Of a DNA stretch of 12,105 bases, positions 1 to 7,239 are shown in pieces (the stretch's first letter is position 1; the number at the start of each line of letters is the position of its first letter). Source of the DNA: Sphingobium sp. CCH11-B1 (GTDB taxonomy: Bacteria > Pseudomonadota > Alphaproteobacteria > Sphingomonadales > Sphingomonadaceae); contig NZ_LSJY01000114.1 in NCBI RefSeq assembly GCF_001556865.1, positions 1 through 12,105 on the forward strand, written 5' to 3'. The notes beneath the pieces are model-generated. The model saw only the letters and a program-made list of their open reading frames with translations. It had not been told where the DNA came from and did no database searches. The translations under genes and the position numbers were made by a program.

Positions 1-50
1 GAACATACCGTTCAATGGTGCGTCAGGCACGGTGCAGACTGTCCAGATAA
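1..50. mobile_element. Foreign sequence replacing the end of ardC, possible insertion-element end
   Basis: Read on the minus strand, ArdC-like coding sequence stops at base 51 and the remaining 50 bases no longer encode the expected family continuation. The simplest reading is the edge of an insertion sequence or a deletion joint. I do not recognise the terminal sequence as a named element, and the partner end lies outside the window, so no target duplication can be checked. Confidence 0.35.
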
Positions 51-761
51 GGCGACGAGCTCTTCGAACGCATAGGCCTTATCGCCGAAGCGCTTGCCGA
101 AGGTGCGGGCCAGCCTGTCGGAGTGGCCCGACCAGTGGACGGTCTCGTGGCATCTCGTCGACGCGTAAAGATCCATGCTGCGAAACGAGGTGCGGCTCGG
201 CATCTGGATATGGTCAAAGGTCGGCGTGAAGTAGGCCTGGTTGCCGCCATGGCGGACGTCGGCGGGGATCGCGTCGAAGAAGGCGTCGATCGCCGCCTGG
301 CGCGTGGAGGGTTCCACCGGAATCTCCGCCTCTTCGGGCGCGTAGAAATAGGCCGGGAGCGCGTCGATCTGGTCGGCATTGAAGACGACATAGTGGCGAA
401 GGAAGCGGATGTTCTTCTCGACCTCCTTGCCGGTTTCGGGATGCTCCTCGGTCTTCTTGAACGAGGAATAATAGACCGAGATCGCGCCGGTCTCGCCGCG
501 CCGGACATTGGCACCGAGCGCCTCGGCCTGGCGATAGGTCATCCAGAAGCGTGAGCGGTAGCCCATCGCATCGCCAAGCGCCCAGAGATAGAGCGTGTTG
601 ATGCCGGTGTAAGGCGTCCCGCAGTGCCGGAGCGGGCGGCCGCCGGCGCCGCTGCACCGCCAAGGTCGCGACCAGGGCGGAACGCCTTCCTCGAGTTTGC
701 GGATGATGAGATCCGTGATTTCCGCGGCAACGTCGCGGCTGGACCGACGTGAAGCTGTCAT
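12..761 (-). CDS. ardC: ArdC-type antirestriction protein, C-terminally truncated
   Basis: ArdC proteins bind single-stranded DNA through the N-terminal domain and carry a zincin-like metallopeptidase domain. They protect incoming plasmid DNA from restriction during conjugation. Here residues 10-140 match the N-terminal domain, including a GVPPWSRPW segment (26-34), PYTGINTLYLW (50-60) and FWMTYRQAEALGANVRRGE (72-90). The zincin motif HETVHW is at 205-210, followed by SGHSDRLAR. The start is the ATG at 759-761, because GGGAG lies 8 bases upstream; a longer frame upstream lacks such a site. Family members run to about 290-320 aa and continue past the EELVAE motif with an LGAAFL-like helix. This one matches through EELVA (233-237), then ends in 12 unrelated residues and a stop. 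The C-terminal 50-70 residues are therefore lost, probably through an insertion at about position 50. It lies 84 bases downstream of the parB-like gene in the same orientation. Identity is fairly sure; activity is doubtful. Confidence 0.88.
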   Translation of the reverse strand: MTASRRSSRDVAAEITDLIIRKLEEGVPPWSRPWRCSGAGGRPLRHCGTPYTGINTLYLWALGDAMGYRSRFWMTYRQAEALGANVRRGETGAISVYYSSFKKTEEHPETGKEVEKNIRFLRHYVVFNADQIDALPAYFYAPEEAEIPVEPSTRQAAIDAFFDAIPADVRHGGNQAYFTPTFDHIQMPSRTSFRSMDLYASTRCHETVHWSGHSDRLARTFGKRFGDKAYAFEELVALSGQSAPCLTHH

Positions 762-791
762 GGTGGGTACTCCCGTGCGGATGAGAAGGGA

Positions 792-821
792 ACCGCCGAC
801 GCGTGTCTGCGCGCCGGCGGT
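792..821 (-). promoter_or_regulatory. Hairpin between the parB-like gene and ardC
   Basis: A perfect 7-bp inverted repeat (ACCGCCG at 792-798, CGGCGGT at 815-821) encloses, after one mismatch, a 4-bp CGCG pairing with a six-base loop. It sits in the 84-base gap between the parB-like stop and the ardC start. On the transcribed strand it is followed by TTCCCTTCTC, which is only weakly T-rich. It may be an attenuator, an RNA processing or stability element, or a weak terminator. Confidence 0.35.
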
Positions 822-845
822 CAGCACTCCAGGAGGTGAGAGGCC

Positions 846-2915
846 TCAGGCCGCGAGCGCGTCCCGATCGTCCAGCTGAGGTTCGCCATCGGCGTCGTTC
901 ACCGCGAGCGTCTCCTGATCGACGCCCTGGTCCTCAGGCTCGTCGTCGACATCGAGATCGTCGGCGGGAGCAAAATCGAGGAACTTCATCGCGTTCGGGA
1001 CCCAGGCCAGCGCCGCGTCGCGAACATCCGGCTCGACGATCGCTTCGCCGGCGAAGAGCTTGGCGCACGATTCCGAGATTTCGGACTTCTTCATCGTTGC
1101 GTGACGCGCCGTGAGCGCCGCCCCGCCGACATCGGCGAGCAAGGTCAGGATCGAACCCTTGCTGACCCGGTCGAAGAAGTTCTCCGAGGTCGGCCGCCAC
1201 CAGCTTGCGACATCGATTTCCATGATGGTCGCAAGCCGGTTGTGCAGCGGGGAATGCTCGGCGCGGGAATTCGGCGCTTCGAGCGACATCGCGACGATAT
1301 AGGCGAGCCAGGCCGCCTTGGCGTCGTCGTCGAGACCGCGGAAGGCCTCGAACCGGTCGACCTGCGACTGGTACTCGGTCCAGCCGGCATCGAGCCCGTC
1401 ATGGGCTTCGGCGAGATAGCTACGGGCGCGGGTCGCAGGCTGCTCGCCAGTGACCGGGTCTTGGGGCGAGCGCGCGCGAATGGTCGAGCCATAGGCGCTT
1501 TCGGCGGTCATGCGATCGTCGATCATGACGAAGAGCGCATAGTCGAGCGCGAGGGCCGGGTGGCTGAGGAGCGTCGCTGCCAGGACGTCGCGCCGCTGCA
1601 TCGCGAGCTCGTCGTAGAGCCGGGCGCTGAGCGGCTTGCCGCCCGGAGCCACCGCTTCCGGCCGGGAGGCCGGGCTCGCGGATTCCCTGCCGGCACCGCT
1701 CGGCCGGCTGCGCGAGCCTTTGTCCGCGGTGGCGCCCGTCTCGTCCTCGGTGCCGCCGATCCGGATCGGCTCCTCGCTGTAATATTCGGCGTCGAGCACC
1801 ATTTCGCCCTTGGGCGTCAGCTTGAGGAAGGCGCCAACCAGCGGCCGCAGTTCGTCCGGCAGGACCGGCGCGACGTTGCGGATCGCATGCTCCTCGGCGC
1901 TGAGCTCGTCATATTCCTGGTCCAGCGCCTTATAGGCGTCCTCGCCGATGGCTTCGTCGTCCATCGCCACGGAAATCGCCTGCTGACGTTCCGCGATCTC
2001 CTGGAGCCGGCGCTGCTGTTCCTCGGTCAGGTCCGCGGCGGGCAGGATGACGCGATAGAGGCCGGCGGCGGCGCTGTGGGTATAGTTGGACGCGATCGGA
2101 CGGATCCAGCCGAAGCCGAATTCCTCGCCGACGCGCTTGGCTTCCGCTTCCATGATGTCCGCGGCGAGCCGCTGCGCGATCTCGGGATTGACCCACTTGT
2201 CGCCGCTGTCGCTGAAGAGGTCGCGGTCGACCTTGCCGCCGGCGTCCGCGTAGCGGTCCTCGCCGACCAGGATGGCGACGGGATCGGTCGAGTTCATGGT
2301 TTCGTTGGCGATGACACGGCGGATGGTGTCGGCGTTGGAGTAGCTGGTGCCGTAGCTGTTCCAGACGAGCAGCTGCTTCTCCTGGTTCTCGGTCGACGCA
2401 TAGGCCTTGGCGACGTCGAGCGTGATCGTGCCTTCGCTCAGCGCCTCGAAGATCGGTTCGGCGAGAGTCGCAAGGCGCAGGCGGCCCTCGACGAAGCGCC
2501 GGGTGAGACCGAAGCGCTTGGCGACGCCGTCGATGTCGCCCGTCAGCCCGATGAAATACTGGAACGCCCGGCATTCCTCGGCCGGCGTCATCTTGAGCTG
2601 GTGGAAGTTGGCCGCCGTCGAAGTCTCGGACAGGGTCGCCTCGTCACCGACCAGGACCTTCACGGGAACGTCATAGGTCTCCGGGTCGATCACGCCGCGC
2701 TCGGCGAGCAGGCGCAGGCCGCGCAGGCGGCGACCGCCATCGAACACCTCGAAGGTGCCGCGCGGTTTCCGGACGGGGGTGACGAGAAGGTTCTGCAGGA
2801 CGCCGCGCGCTTCGAGATCGGCCGCCATCTGCGGGATTTCGAGCAGTTCGTCGGGTCGCTTGCGGACGTTGATGGGCGAAAGCGTGAGCTTGGCGAGCTT
2901 AACGGATGCGGTCAT
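846..2915 (-). CDS. Large ParB-like nuclease/partition-fold protein
   Basis: A 689-aa protein whose first 150 residues follow the ParB/Spo0J N-terminal fold: SPINVRK (13-19), a GVLQNLLVTP strand region (38-47), and FDGGRRLRGL (58-67), which corresponds to the GERR box of ParB CTPases. TAANFHQLKMTPAEE (100-114) corresponds to the ENIQR-DL-P-EE helix, and a helix-turn-helix candidate follows at about 128-149. The remaining 540 residues are far longer than in chromosomal ParB (about 300 aa) and end in an Asp/Glu-rich tail. Such long ParB-domain proteins are common on alphaproteobacterial plasmids and integrative elements, where they are thought to bind DNA in maintenance or transfer. No ParA is visible here. 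The ATG at 2913-2915 is preferred because GGAG lies 9 bases upstream; an ATG five codons earlier (2928-2930) has no ribosome site. It is probably co-transcribed with ardC. The specific role is unknown. Confidence 0.85.
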   Translation of the reverse strand: MTASVKLAKLTLSPINVRKRPDELLEIPQMAADLEARGVLQNLLVTPVRKPRGTFEVFDGGRRLRGLRLLAERGVIDPETYDVPVKVLVGDEATLSETSTAANFHQLKMTPAEECRAFQYFIGLTGDIDGVAKRFGLTRRFVEGRLRLATLAEPIFEALSEGTITLDVAKAYASTENQEKQLLVWNSYGTSYSNADTIRRVIANETMNSTDPVAILVGEDRYADAGGKVDRDLFSDSGDKWVNPEIAQRLAADIMEAEAKRVGEEFGFGWIRPIASNYTHSAAAGLYRVILPAADLTEEQQRRLQEIAERQQAISVAMDDEAIGEDAYKALDQEYDELSAEEHAIRNVAPVLPDELRPLVGAFLKLTPKGEMVLDAEYYSEEPIRIGGTEDETGATADKGSRSRPSGAGRESASPASRPEAVAPGGKPLSARLYDELAMQRRDVLAATLLSHPALALDYALFVMIDDRMTAESAYGSTIRARSPQDPVTGEQPATRARSYLAEAHDGLDAGWTEYQSQVDRFEAFRGLDDDAKAAWLAYIVAMSLEAPNSRAEHSPLHNRLATIMEIDVASWWRPTSENFFDRVSKGSILTLLADVGGAALTARHATMKKSEISESCAKLFAGEAIVEPDVRDAALAWVPNAMKFLDFAPADDLDVDDEPEDQGVDQETLAVNDADGEPQLDDRDALAA

Positions 2916-2924
2916 GGGAAGGAG

Positions 2925-2928
2925 CTCC
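2925..2928 (-). promoter_or_regulatory. Ribosome binding site deciding the parB-like start
   Basis: GGAG on the minus strand lies 9 bases before the ATG at 2915 and overlaps the alternative ATG at 2930. This supports the shorter protein. Confidence 0.6.
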
Positions 2929-2930
2929 AT

Positions 2931-2958
2931 CTGGCGTCCGGATCATCCCGGACACCAG
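2931..2958. repeat. Inverted repeat in the leader of the parB-like gene
   Basis: A nearly perfect 28-base palindrome: CTGG, one mismatch, GTCCGG, a six-base centre ATCATC, CCGGAC, one mismatch, CCAG. It lies 15 bases upstream of the chosen parB-like start, between divergently transcribed genes. The position fits an operator for autoregulation or a ParB-type binding site, but it could equally be an mRNA leader hairpin. No second copy was noticed in the window. Confidence 0.4.
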
Positions 2959-3088
2959 CTCCGTCCCCCCTTCCCTTTCCCCGATTGGCTTGCGGCGAAC
3001 CGGCGAGCGGCTGAGCCGCCGAGCGATCGCCTTTCGGCAAGCCTCGATTTTTACTGTCGGTGAACTGGGGAGCGATTAGGCTTGAACC

Positions 3089-3095
3089 AAGGGGG
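3089..3095 (+). promoter_or_regulatory. Ribosome binding site deciding the HKD protein start
   Basis: AAGGGGG ends 5 bases before the GTG at 3101. The in-frame GTG at 3095 overlaps this site and so is unlikely to be used. No convincing sigma-70 promoter was found in the 170-base divergent gap. Confidence 0.5.
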
Positions 3096-3100
3096 TGCGT

Positions 3101-5452
3101 GTGAATCCGCTTGATCTGATCTCGGCAGCGCCATGGAGGCGCGCTGCCTTCACGACCTATGCGCTTTCGCTGTCGTTTTTCGAGGCGGTGCTTCTCGACG
3201 CGCTGCTTCGCGGGGGTGGTCGCAATGCCCTCATCCTGGCCGATCCGGAAGGCGTGCGCGCCGGCCTGAGCGAGGAAGGCGCGCGCAGGGTCGGCCGCGA
3301 CTATGAGATCGAAGCCGTGGCCTGCGCAAATCATGGGGTGTTTCACGCAAAAGTGGGCGCGCTGTTCGGCGATGACGATGCCCATCTGCTCGTCGGATCG
3401 GGCAACCTGACTTTCGCGGGGTGGGGCGGTAATCTCGAGCTGGTCGAGCATCTGCATCCAAGCTTCGCTGCGGACGCCTTTGACGATGCGGCGGCGTTTT
3501 TCGAACAGCTCGCCGCGTCGGCTCAGATCATCACGACGGCAGGGCCTGCCTGCGAGACGATCGCCGGTTCCCTGCGACGATCGGCGCAGGGACAGCCGCG
3601 GGCGGGCAATATCCATATGGTGCACAGCCTCGATGCGCCGATCGCGGAACAGCTGGCGCTCTATGCCGACGATCTTGGCGGCGTGACGCGCCTCACGACG
3701 GTCTCGCCCTATTACGATCTACGCGCCGACGGGCTGGGTGCGCTCGCGACGCTGCTGGGTATCGAAAAAGCGCATCTCCATGCCCATCCCGCAGGAACGG
3801 TCCGCGGTCCGGGTTCGAATGCCTGGCCCTTCGAGGGCGGGTCCAAGTGGCAGCCCGTCGATGTCGCTGATGCGTTCGGCCACGATGACAGACCGCTCCA
3901 TGCCAAGTCGATCGAACTGGTTTGCCGCAAAGGACGCCTCCTTCTCAGCGGCAGCGCCAATGTGACGCATGCCGGTCTGTTCGGGCGAAACGTCGAGGCC
4001 GGGGTCCTCCGGGTCCAGCGGGGCAGCAAGAGCTACTGGGTCACGGCCCCGGGAACGGCCCCTGCCCGCCTCCCGGCAGACGCGCTGGACGAGAACGAGA
4101 CGAGCGACTCCGCAGTCGGAATCCTGAGCGCCTCGCTGGAAGGAGAACGGATAGCGGGGCGCGCGCTGACACCGAGGCTTGGCGGGAACGCAAGCGCCGT
4201 GCTGCGAACCCCCAGGGGATCCCATGCGCTGGGTCCGGTCGTGGTCTCTGGCGACGGCCATTTCCAGCTCGACGCGCCGGGCATCGAATTCGAAAGCTGG
4301 GAAAACGGTCGTCTGATCCTCGGACTTGAGCAAGGCAGCCGCTGCTGGGAAGGCTTCGTGTCGATTGCGGCGGCGCTCGAGCTGATCCGGCGCACAGGTT
4401 CGATTGCCACGCGGCTCATGGCGATGCTCGCCGGCACCGAAACGCCGACCGACGTCGCCGCCATCCTGGCGTGGTTTCGCGAGGATCCGAGTCGCATGCC
4501 CGCATCGCTCGGCATCGGCGGTGGCGGAAGTGGCGGCCGGCCAGACGGGACCGAAGGCATGGTGACGCTCGCCGACCTCAATGCGGCTGCCCTCGGCGCC
4601 AATTTGCTGTCGGGCGCGCCCGGAGAGGAAACATCGTCCGCGTGGCGGCACACCATGGCCCTGATCCGTGCCGTGTTCAGGCAGTCGCGCGGTCCTTGGG
4701 GGGCCGGCGGCGAAACCGACGATGACGACGACGACGATGAAAAGGACCGCGAGAAGCGAGCGAGGTCCGAAGAAGCGGCGAACTATCGGTCGCTCCAGAT
4801 CTTCGACGAACTGCTGACGACCATGCTGGCGCCCGAGGCTGCGGGTCGTAACGCGCTCATGGCGCTGTCGCTGTCGCATTTCCTGGCCGACCGGATCAGG
4901 CCGGCACCGGCCAAGGTGCAACTCTGGCTCGACAAGGTGTTGCCGCAGATCGCCGCGCTTGACGGCCCCGAGAGCGACCTCGCCGCCGCTTCCATCCTCC
5001 TTCATCATGCCGCCGACCGACGAGACGACAATGCCATTCGGGCGCGACGCTATTTCCTGCGCCGCGGGATCGATCCGGCCACCATTGCCGTCTCTCCAGA
5101 TGTCATCCCGGCTTTCATGGCGTTGCTCGGCGAAGGCATCGATCTCGACGGTTTTCTCGGCGAAGTGCTGACGGCAAGGACCGTGGGCGAGCAAATCGAC
5201 GCCTATCTTGCCGCCGGCGATGGGCATGGTCCCGATGTCGGATTTGATAGCCTTCGCTCGTCGCCGCACTGGCCCAGTCTTGACCGGGCGCTGCGCGATC
5301 CCGCCTCGTTCGCCAAGCTGATGGTACTCGAGACCTTCCGAGCGTCGTGCCCGCGTTGCCATATGCGGCTTCCCCTTGCGGCCGGAGAAGATCTGCGGCT
5401 GCGGGGATTGGCGAGTTGCTGCGGCCGAATCCTGCTCAATCGGGATTGCTGA
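3101..5452 (+). CDS. Phospholipase D-like (HKD) nuclease-family protein with C-terminal cysteine cluster
   Basis: A 783-aa protein with two complete HKD half-sites: HAK at 82-84 with GSGN at 99-102, and HAK at 267-269 with GSAN at 284-287. Both have the same internal spacing, and each is followed by a similar T-x-AG...N-(L/V)-E segment. In the PLD superfamily such paired motifs form one active site that cleaves phosphodiesters through a histidine intermediate. The GS-N-(L/V)-T pattern is typical of nuclease rather than lipase members. The C-terminal part has a Gly-rich linker (about 471-486), a run of seven Asp (540-546) next to a charged stretch, a helical region (560-740), and a terminal Cys cluster (C750, C753, C773, C774, C783) that could bind zinc. 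There is no signal peptide or membrane segment, so it is probably cytoplasmic. The start is the GTG at 3101, by its ribosome site. It overlaps nothing and is followed after 5 bases by the next gene. DNA or RNA cleavage is inferred; the substrate is unknown. Confidence 0.85.
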   Translation: MNPLDLISAAPWRRAAFTTYALSLSFFEAVLLDALLRGGGRNALILADPEGVRAGLSEEGARRVGRDYEIEAVACANHGVFHAKVGALFGDDDAHLLVGSGNLTFAGWGGNLELVEHLHPSFAADAFDDAAAFFEQLAASAQIITTAGPACETIAGSLRRSAQGQPRAGNIHMVHSLDAPIAEQLALYADDLGGVTRLTTVSPYYDLRADGLGALATLLGIEKAHLHAHPAGTVRGPGSNAWPFEGGSKWQPVDVADAFGHDDRPLHAKSIELVCRKGRLLLSGSANVTHAGLFGRNVEAGVLRVQRGSKSYWVTAPGTAPARLPADALDENETSDSAVGILSASLEGERIAGRALTPRLGGNASAVLRTPRGSHALGPVVVSGDGHFQLDAPGIEFESWENGRLILGLEQGSRCWEGFVSIAAALELIRRTGSIATRLMAMLAGTETPTDVAAILAWFREDPSRMPASLGIGGGGSGGRPDGTEGMVTLADLNAAALGANLLSGAPGEETSSAWRHTMALIRAVFRQSRGPWGAGGETDDDDDDDEKDREKRARSEEAANYRSLQIFDELLTTMLAPEAAGRNALMALSLSHFLADRIRPAPAKVQLWLDKVLPQIAALDGPESDLAAASILLHHAADRRDDNAIRARRYFLRRGIDPATIAVSPDVIPAFMALLGEGIDLDGFLGEVLTARTVGEQIDAYLAAGDGHGPDVGFDSLRSSPHWPSLDRALRDPASFAKLMVLETFRASCPRCHMRLPLAAGEDLRLRGLASCCGRILLNRDC

Positions 5453-5457
5453 ACGTG

Positions 5458-6951
5458 ATGGACCTGAACGAACTCCTTGATGTCGCCCGCACCGCCGGCG
5501 AGCCCCAGCCGGTCGACAGAAGCAAGGTCGGCATGGGCGGCGTGGATCCGCTCGGTCTGCGCCAGATCAATTTCGGCCTGATGGACCGGGTGCTCCCTGA
5601 CCTCAACAACGTCGCAAGCCACATCCGGCCCTATACGCTGATGGCCTGGGCCTGGCGGCGCGTCCGCCATATCCTCGAGCGCGGAAGGCGACAGAGCGCA
5701 CAGGCCGAGGAGATGCGCGATTTCGTCGACCGGATCGAGGCGATCTACGCGTGGTCGCAGTTTCTGATCAATCCGAAAGCCGACATACCCGGAGCACAGG
5801 CCATGCGCCCGATGCTGGATACGGTGCGCTATCGTTTTGGCGGCGAGGAATGGGAAGCCCGGCGCAACATGAGACGCTATTCCACCGGCTTCATATCGCC
5901 GCTGAACTACGGCCCAAGCCTGCGCACGATGGGCTGGTTGATCCCGGTCGAGGGCGCCGCTGGCATATTCCAGCCCGATCCTGCCCTCGAGCCGGTGCTC
6001 GACGCCTTCGAAAAACGCTTCGAGGGCGAGCTGGACCACGAGGCGTTCAATCGCTTCGGAAGCGTCAGCGTGAAGCGGGCGGACGCCGAGCGCTGGGGTA
6101 AACTCTGGACGATGGACAAGCCTCGCGCGGCCGAAGCGAAGGCCATGTTCGCCAGGCTCGGCGGCGAACGCGCGGCGCCGGCCCGCCAGAAAGGCGTGGC
6201 TCTGATTCTGGCGGCCGTTGCGGATCTGGCGGACGAGGAGGCGACGTACGAGGATATCAGAATGCGGATGGCCGATCGGGCCGACGCATGGAGCAACGCG
6301 AACGACCGCCCGATCGCGGCGGACGAATGGAGAGCGGTCCAGATCCGGCAGCTGTTCCGGCTCGCGCTCGAAGGTCTGTTCTATTGGACGATCGGCGCGC
6401 TTCTACCTGCCTCCCGTTCCACCCGGCAGCTCGCACAGGCCTTCATCGATGCCCTCGACGAGACGTCATTGGCGGATAGCGCTGGAGAGTGGATTCTCGC
6501 GTCGAAGGACACCACAAATCCCGTCGAACATCTTCGCTCCCTGCAGAAAGTCCTTCGCGACCAGGAAAGGCTTCCTACTGCCATTGTCGCGGCCCTTGCT
6601 CTCTGCCTCCGCGAAGCGCCGAACCAGGGCCACCCATTCGAGAATCCCGATCGATTGCCCCTCAGCCGGGCCAGGAGGGAGGCGGAAAGCTGGCGTGAGC
6701 TCTCGCCGGCCGGTTTCGTCGGGCGCGTGCTCGAGATCTGGATCATGGCGCAGCATGCCTATTGGTCCGTCGGACGGGGCCTGGCCGACGCTCGAAATCG
6801 GGGCAAGACGATCCTCCGTTTGCGGATTGTCATGGACGAGGGCGGATGGACGCTGACGCCGGGCACGACGCGCCAGGGCAATCCTCCAGAGCCGACCCCG
6901 GACCGGCTCGAAACGGCGACGAATCTGCTCGTCGAATGCGGGCGCCTCTAG
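5458..6951 (+). CDS. Protein of unknown function, partner of the HKD protein
   Basis: A 497-aa protein that I do not recognise as a named family. The ATG at 5458 follows the HKD gene stop by 5 bases and has only a weak ribosome site, which suggests coupled translation; an in-frame extension upstream lies inside the HKD gene and is rejected. The most patterned part is at residues 30-67: DPLGLRQINFGLMDRVLP, then a polar loop, then HIRPYTLMAWAW. This loosely resembles the N-terminal D-LG-I...LFPG...TRA-YF--IPW pattern that I recall for DUF6361-type proteins, a resemblance from memory that needs a profile search. A second patterned block is TGFISPLNYGPSLRTMGWLIPV (143-164). The rest appears mostly helical and rich in Arg, Glu and Trp, with a likely beta region near the C terminus (470-485). 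No catalytic motif, transmembrane helix or signal peptide is visible. It could be a specificity or regulatory subunit of the HKD protein. Confidence 0.8.
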   Translation: MDLNELLDVARTAGEPQPVDRSKVGMGGVDPLGLRQINFGLMDRVLPDLNNVASHIRPYTLMAWAWRRVRHILERGRRQSAQAEEMRDFVDRIEAIYAWSQFLINPKADIPGAQAMRPMLDTVRYRFGGEEWEARRNMRRYSTGFISPLNYGPSLRTMGWLIPVEGAAGIFQPDPALEPVLDAFEKRFEGELDHEAFNRFGSVSVKRADAERWGKLWTMDKPRAAEAKAMFARLGGERAAPARQKGVALILAAVADLADEEATYEDIRMRMADRADAWSNANDRPIAADEWRAVQIRQLFRLALEGLFYWTIGALLPASRSTRQLAQAFIDALDETSLADSAGEWILASKDTTNPVEHLRSLQKVLRDQERLPTAIVAALALCLREAPNQGHPFENPDRLPLSRARREAESWRELSPAGFVGRVLEIWIMAQHAYWSVGRGLADARNRGKTILRLRIVMDEGGWTLTPGTTRQGNPPEPTPDRLETATNLLVECGRL

Positions 6952-6968
6952 CGACACGCGAGTGTCGC
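6951..6968 (+). other. Perfect stem-loop at the stop codon of the unknown gene
   Basis: GCGACAC (6951-6957) and GTGTCGC (6962-6968) form a perfect 7-bp stem closed by a GCGA (GNRA-type) tetraloop. The first base is the last base of the stop codon. There is no T tract, so this is more likely a 3'-end stabiliser or a Rho-related structure than an intrinsic terminator. Confidence 0.4.
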
Positions 6969-7062
6969 ATCCGTGCAAGGAAATGCAGGCGCGTTACGAT
7001 ACGATCTTGCTGCGACCCGAGGGGCCTTCGAGTCGAAAGTTTCGGCGGCCTCCCACTCATAA

Positions 7063-7096
7063 AGCCTGCCTGGTCCTGCCGGGCAGGCTCTTTTTT
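7063..7096 (+). terminator. Strong intrinsic terminator of the HKD/unknown gene unit
   Basis: AGCCTGCC (7063-7070) pairs perfectly with GGCAGGCT (7082-7089) across an 11-base loop, followed by C and six T (7091-7096). It lies about 110 bases after the unknown gene and about 75 bases before the htpG promoter, so it separates the two transcription units. It could also be the 3' end of a small RNA from the preceding gap. Confidence 0.8.
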
Positions 7097-7171
7097 CGCC
7101 TGCCGATCATTGTTCGTCCAAGTCCACATGCCGGAGCGGCGCGTGATCGAGGAATGTCTTCACCGCGTCTG

Positions 7172-7200
7172 CTTGAAAGCATTTGGCGGTCTCGCCATCT
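7172..7200 (+). promoter_or_regulatory. Heat-shock (sigma-32/RpoH) promoter of htpG
   Basis: CTTGAAA (7172-7178), a 14-base spacer, then CGCCATCT (7193-7200). The established sigma-32 consensus is CTTGAAA, 13-15 bases, CCCCATNT, so the match is near perfect in both boxes and in spacing. It predicts transcription starting near 7206, leaving a leader of about 35 bases before the htpG ATG. Confidence 0.8.
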
Positions 7201-7239
7201 GATCGGCGATCGAAACCCAGGAGATTGTGGAAAGAAGCC

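Noticed and set aside
831..839. Perfect Shine-Dalgarno sequence AGGAGGTGA on the plus strand
   Set aside because: No start codon follows at a workable distance, and the downstream plus frames are shadows of the parB-like gene.
846..2915. A parABS partition locus
   Set aside because: No ParA ATPase gene and no repeated parS-like sites are visible. The ParB-like protein is also far longer than a partition ParB.
1101..3014. Long 637-aa plus-strand open frame
   Set aside because: It lies opposite the parB-like gene, whose ParB motifs and ribosome site are clear. The plus frame is a GC-rich shadow without domain sense.
3719..5362. 547-aa minus-strand open frame
   Set aside because: Antisense shadow of the HKD gene.
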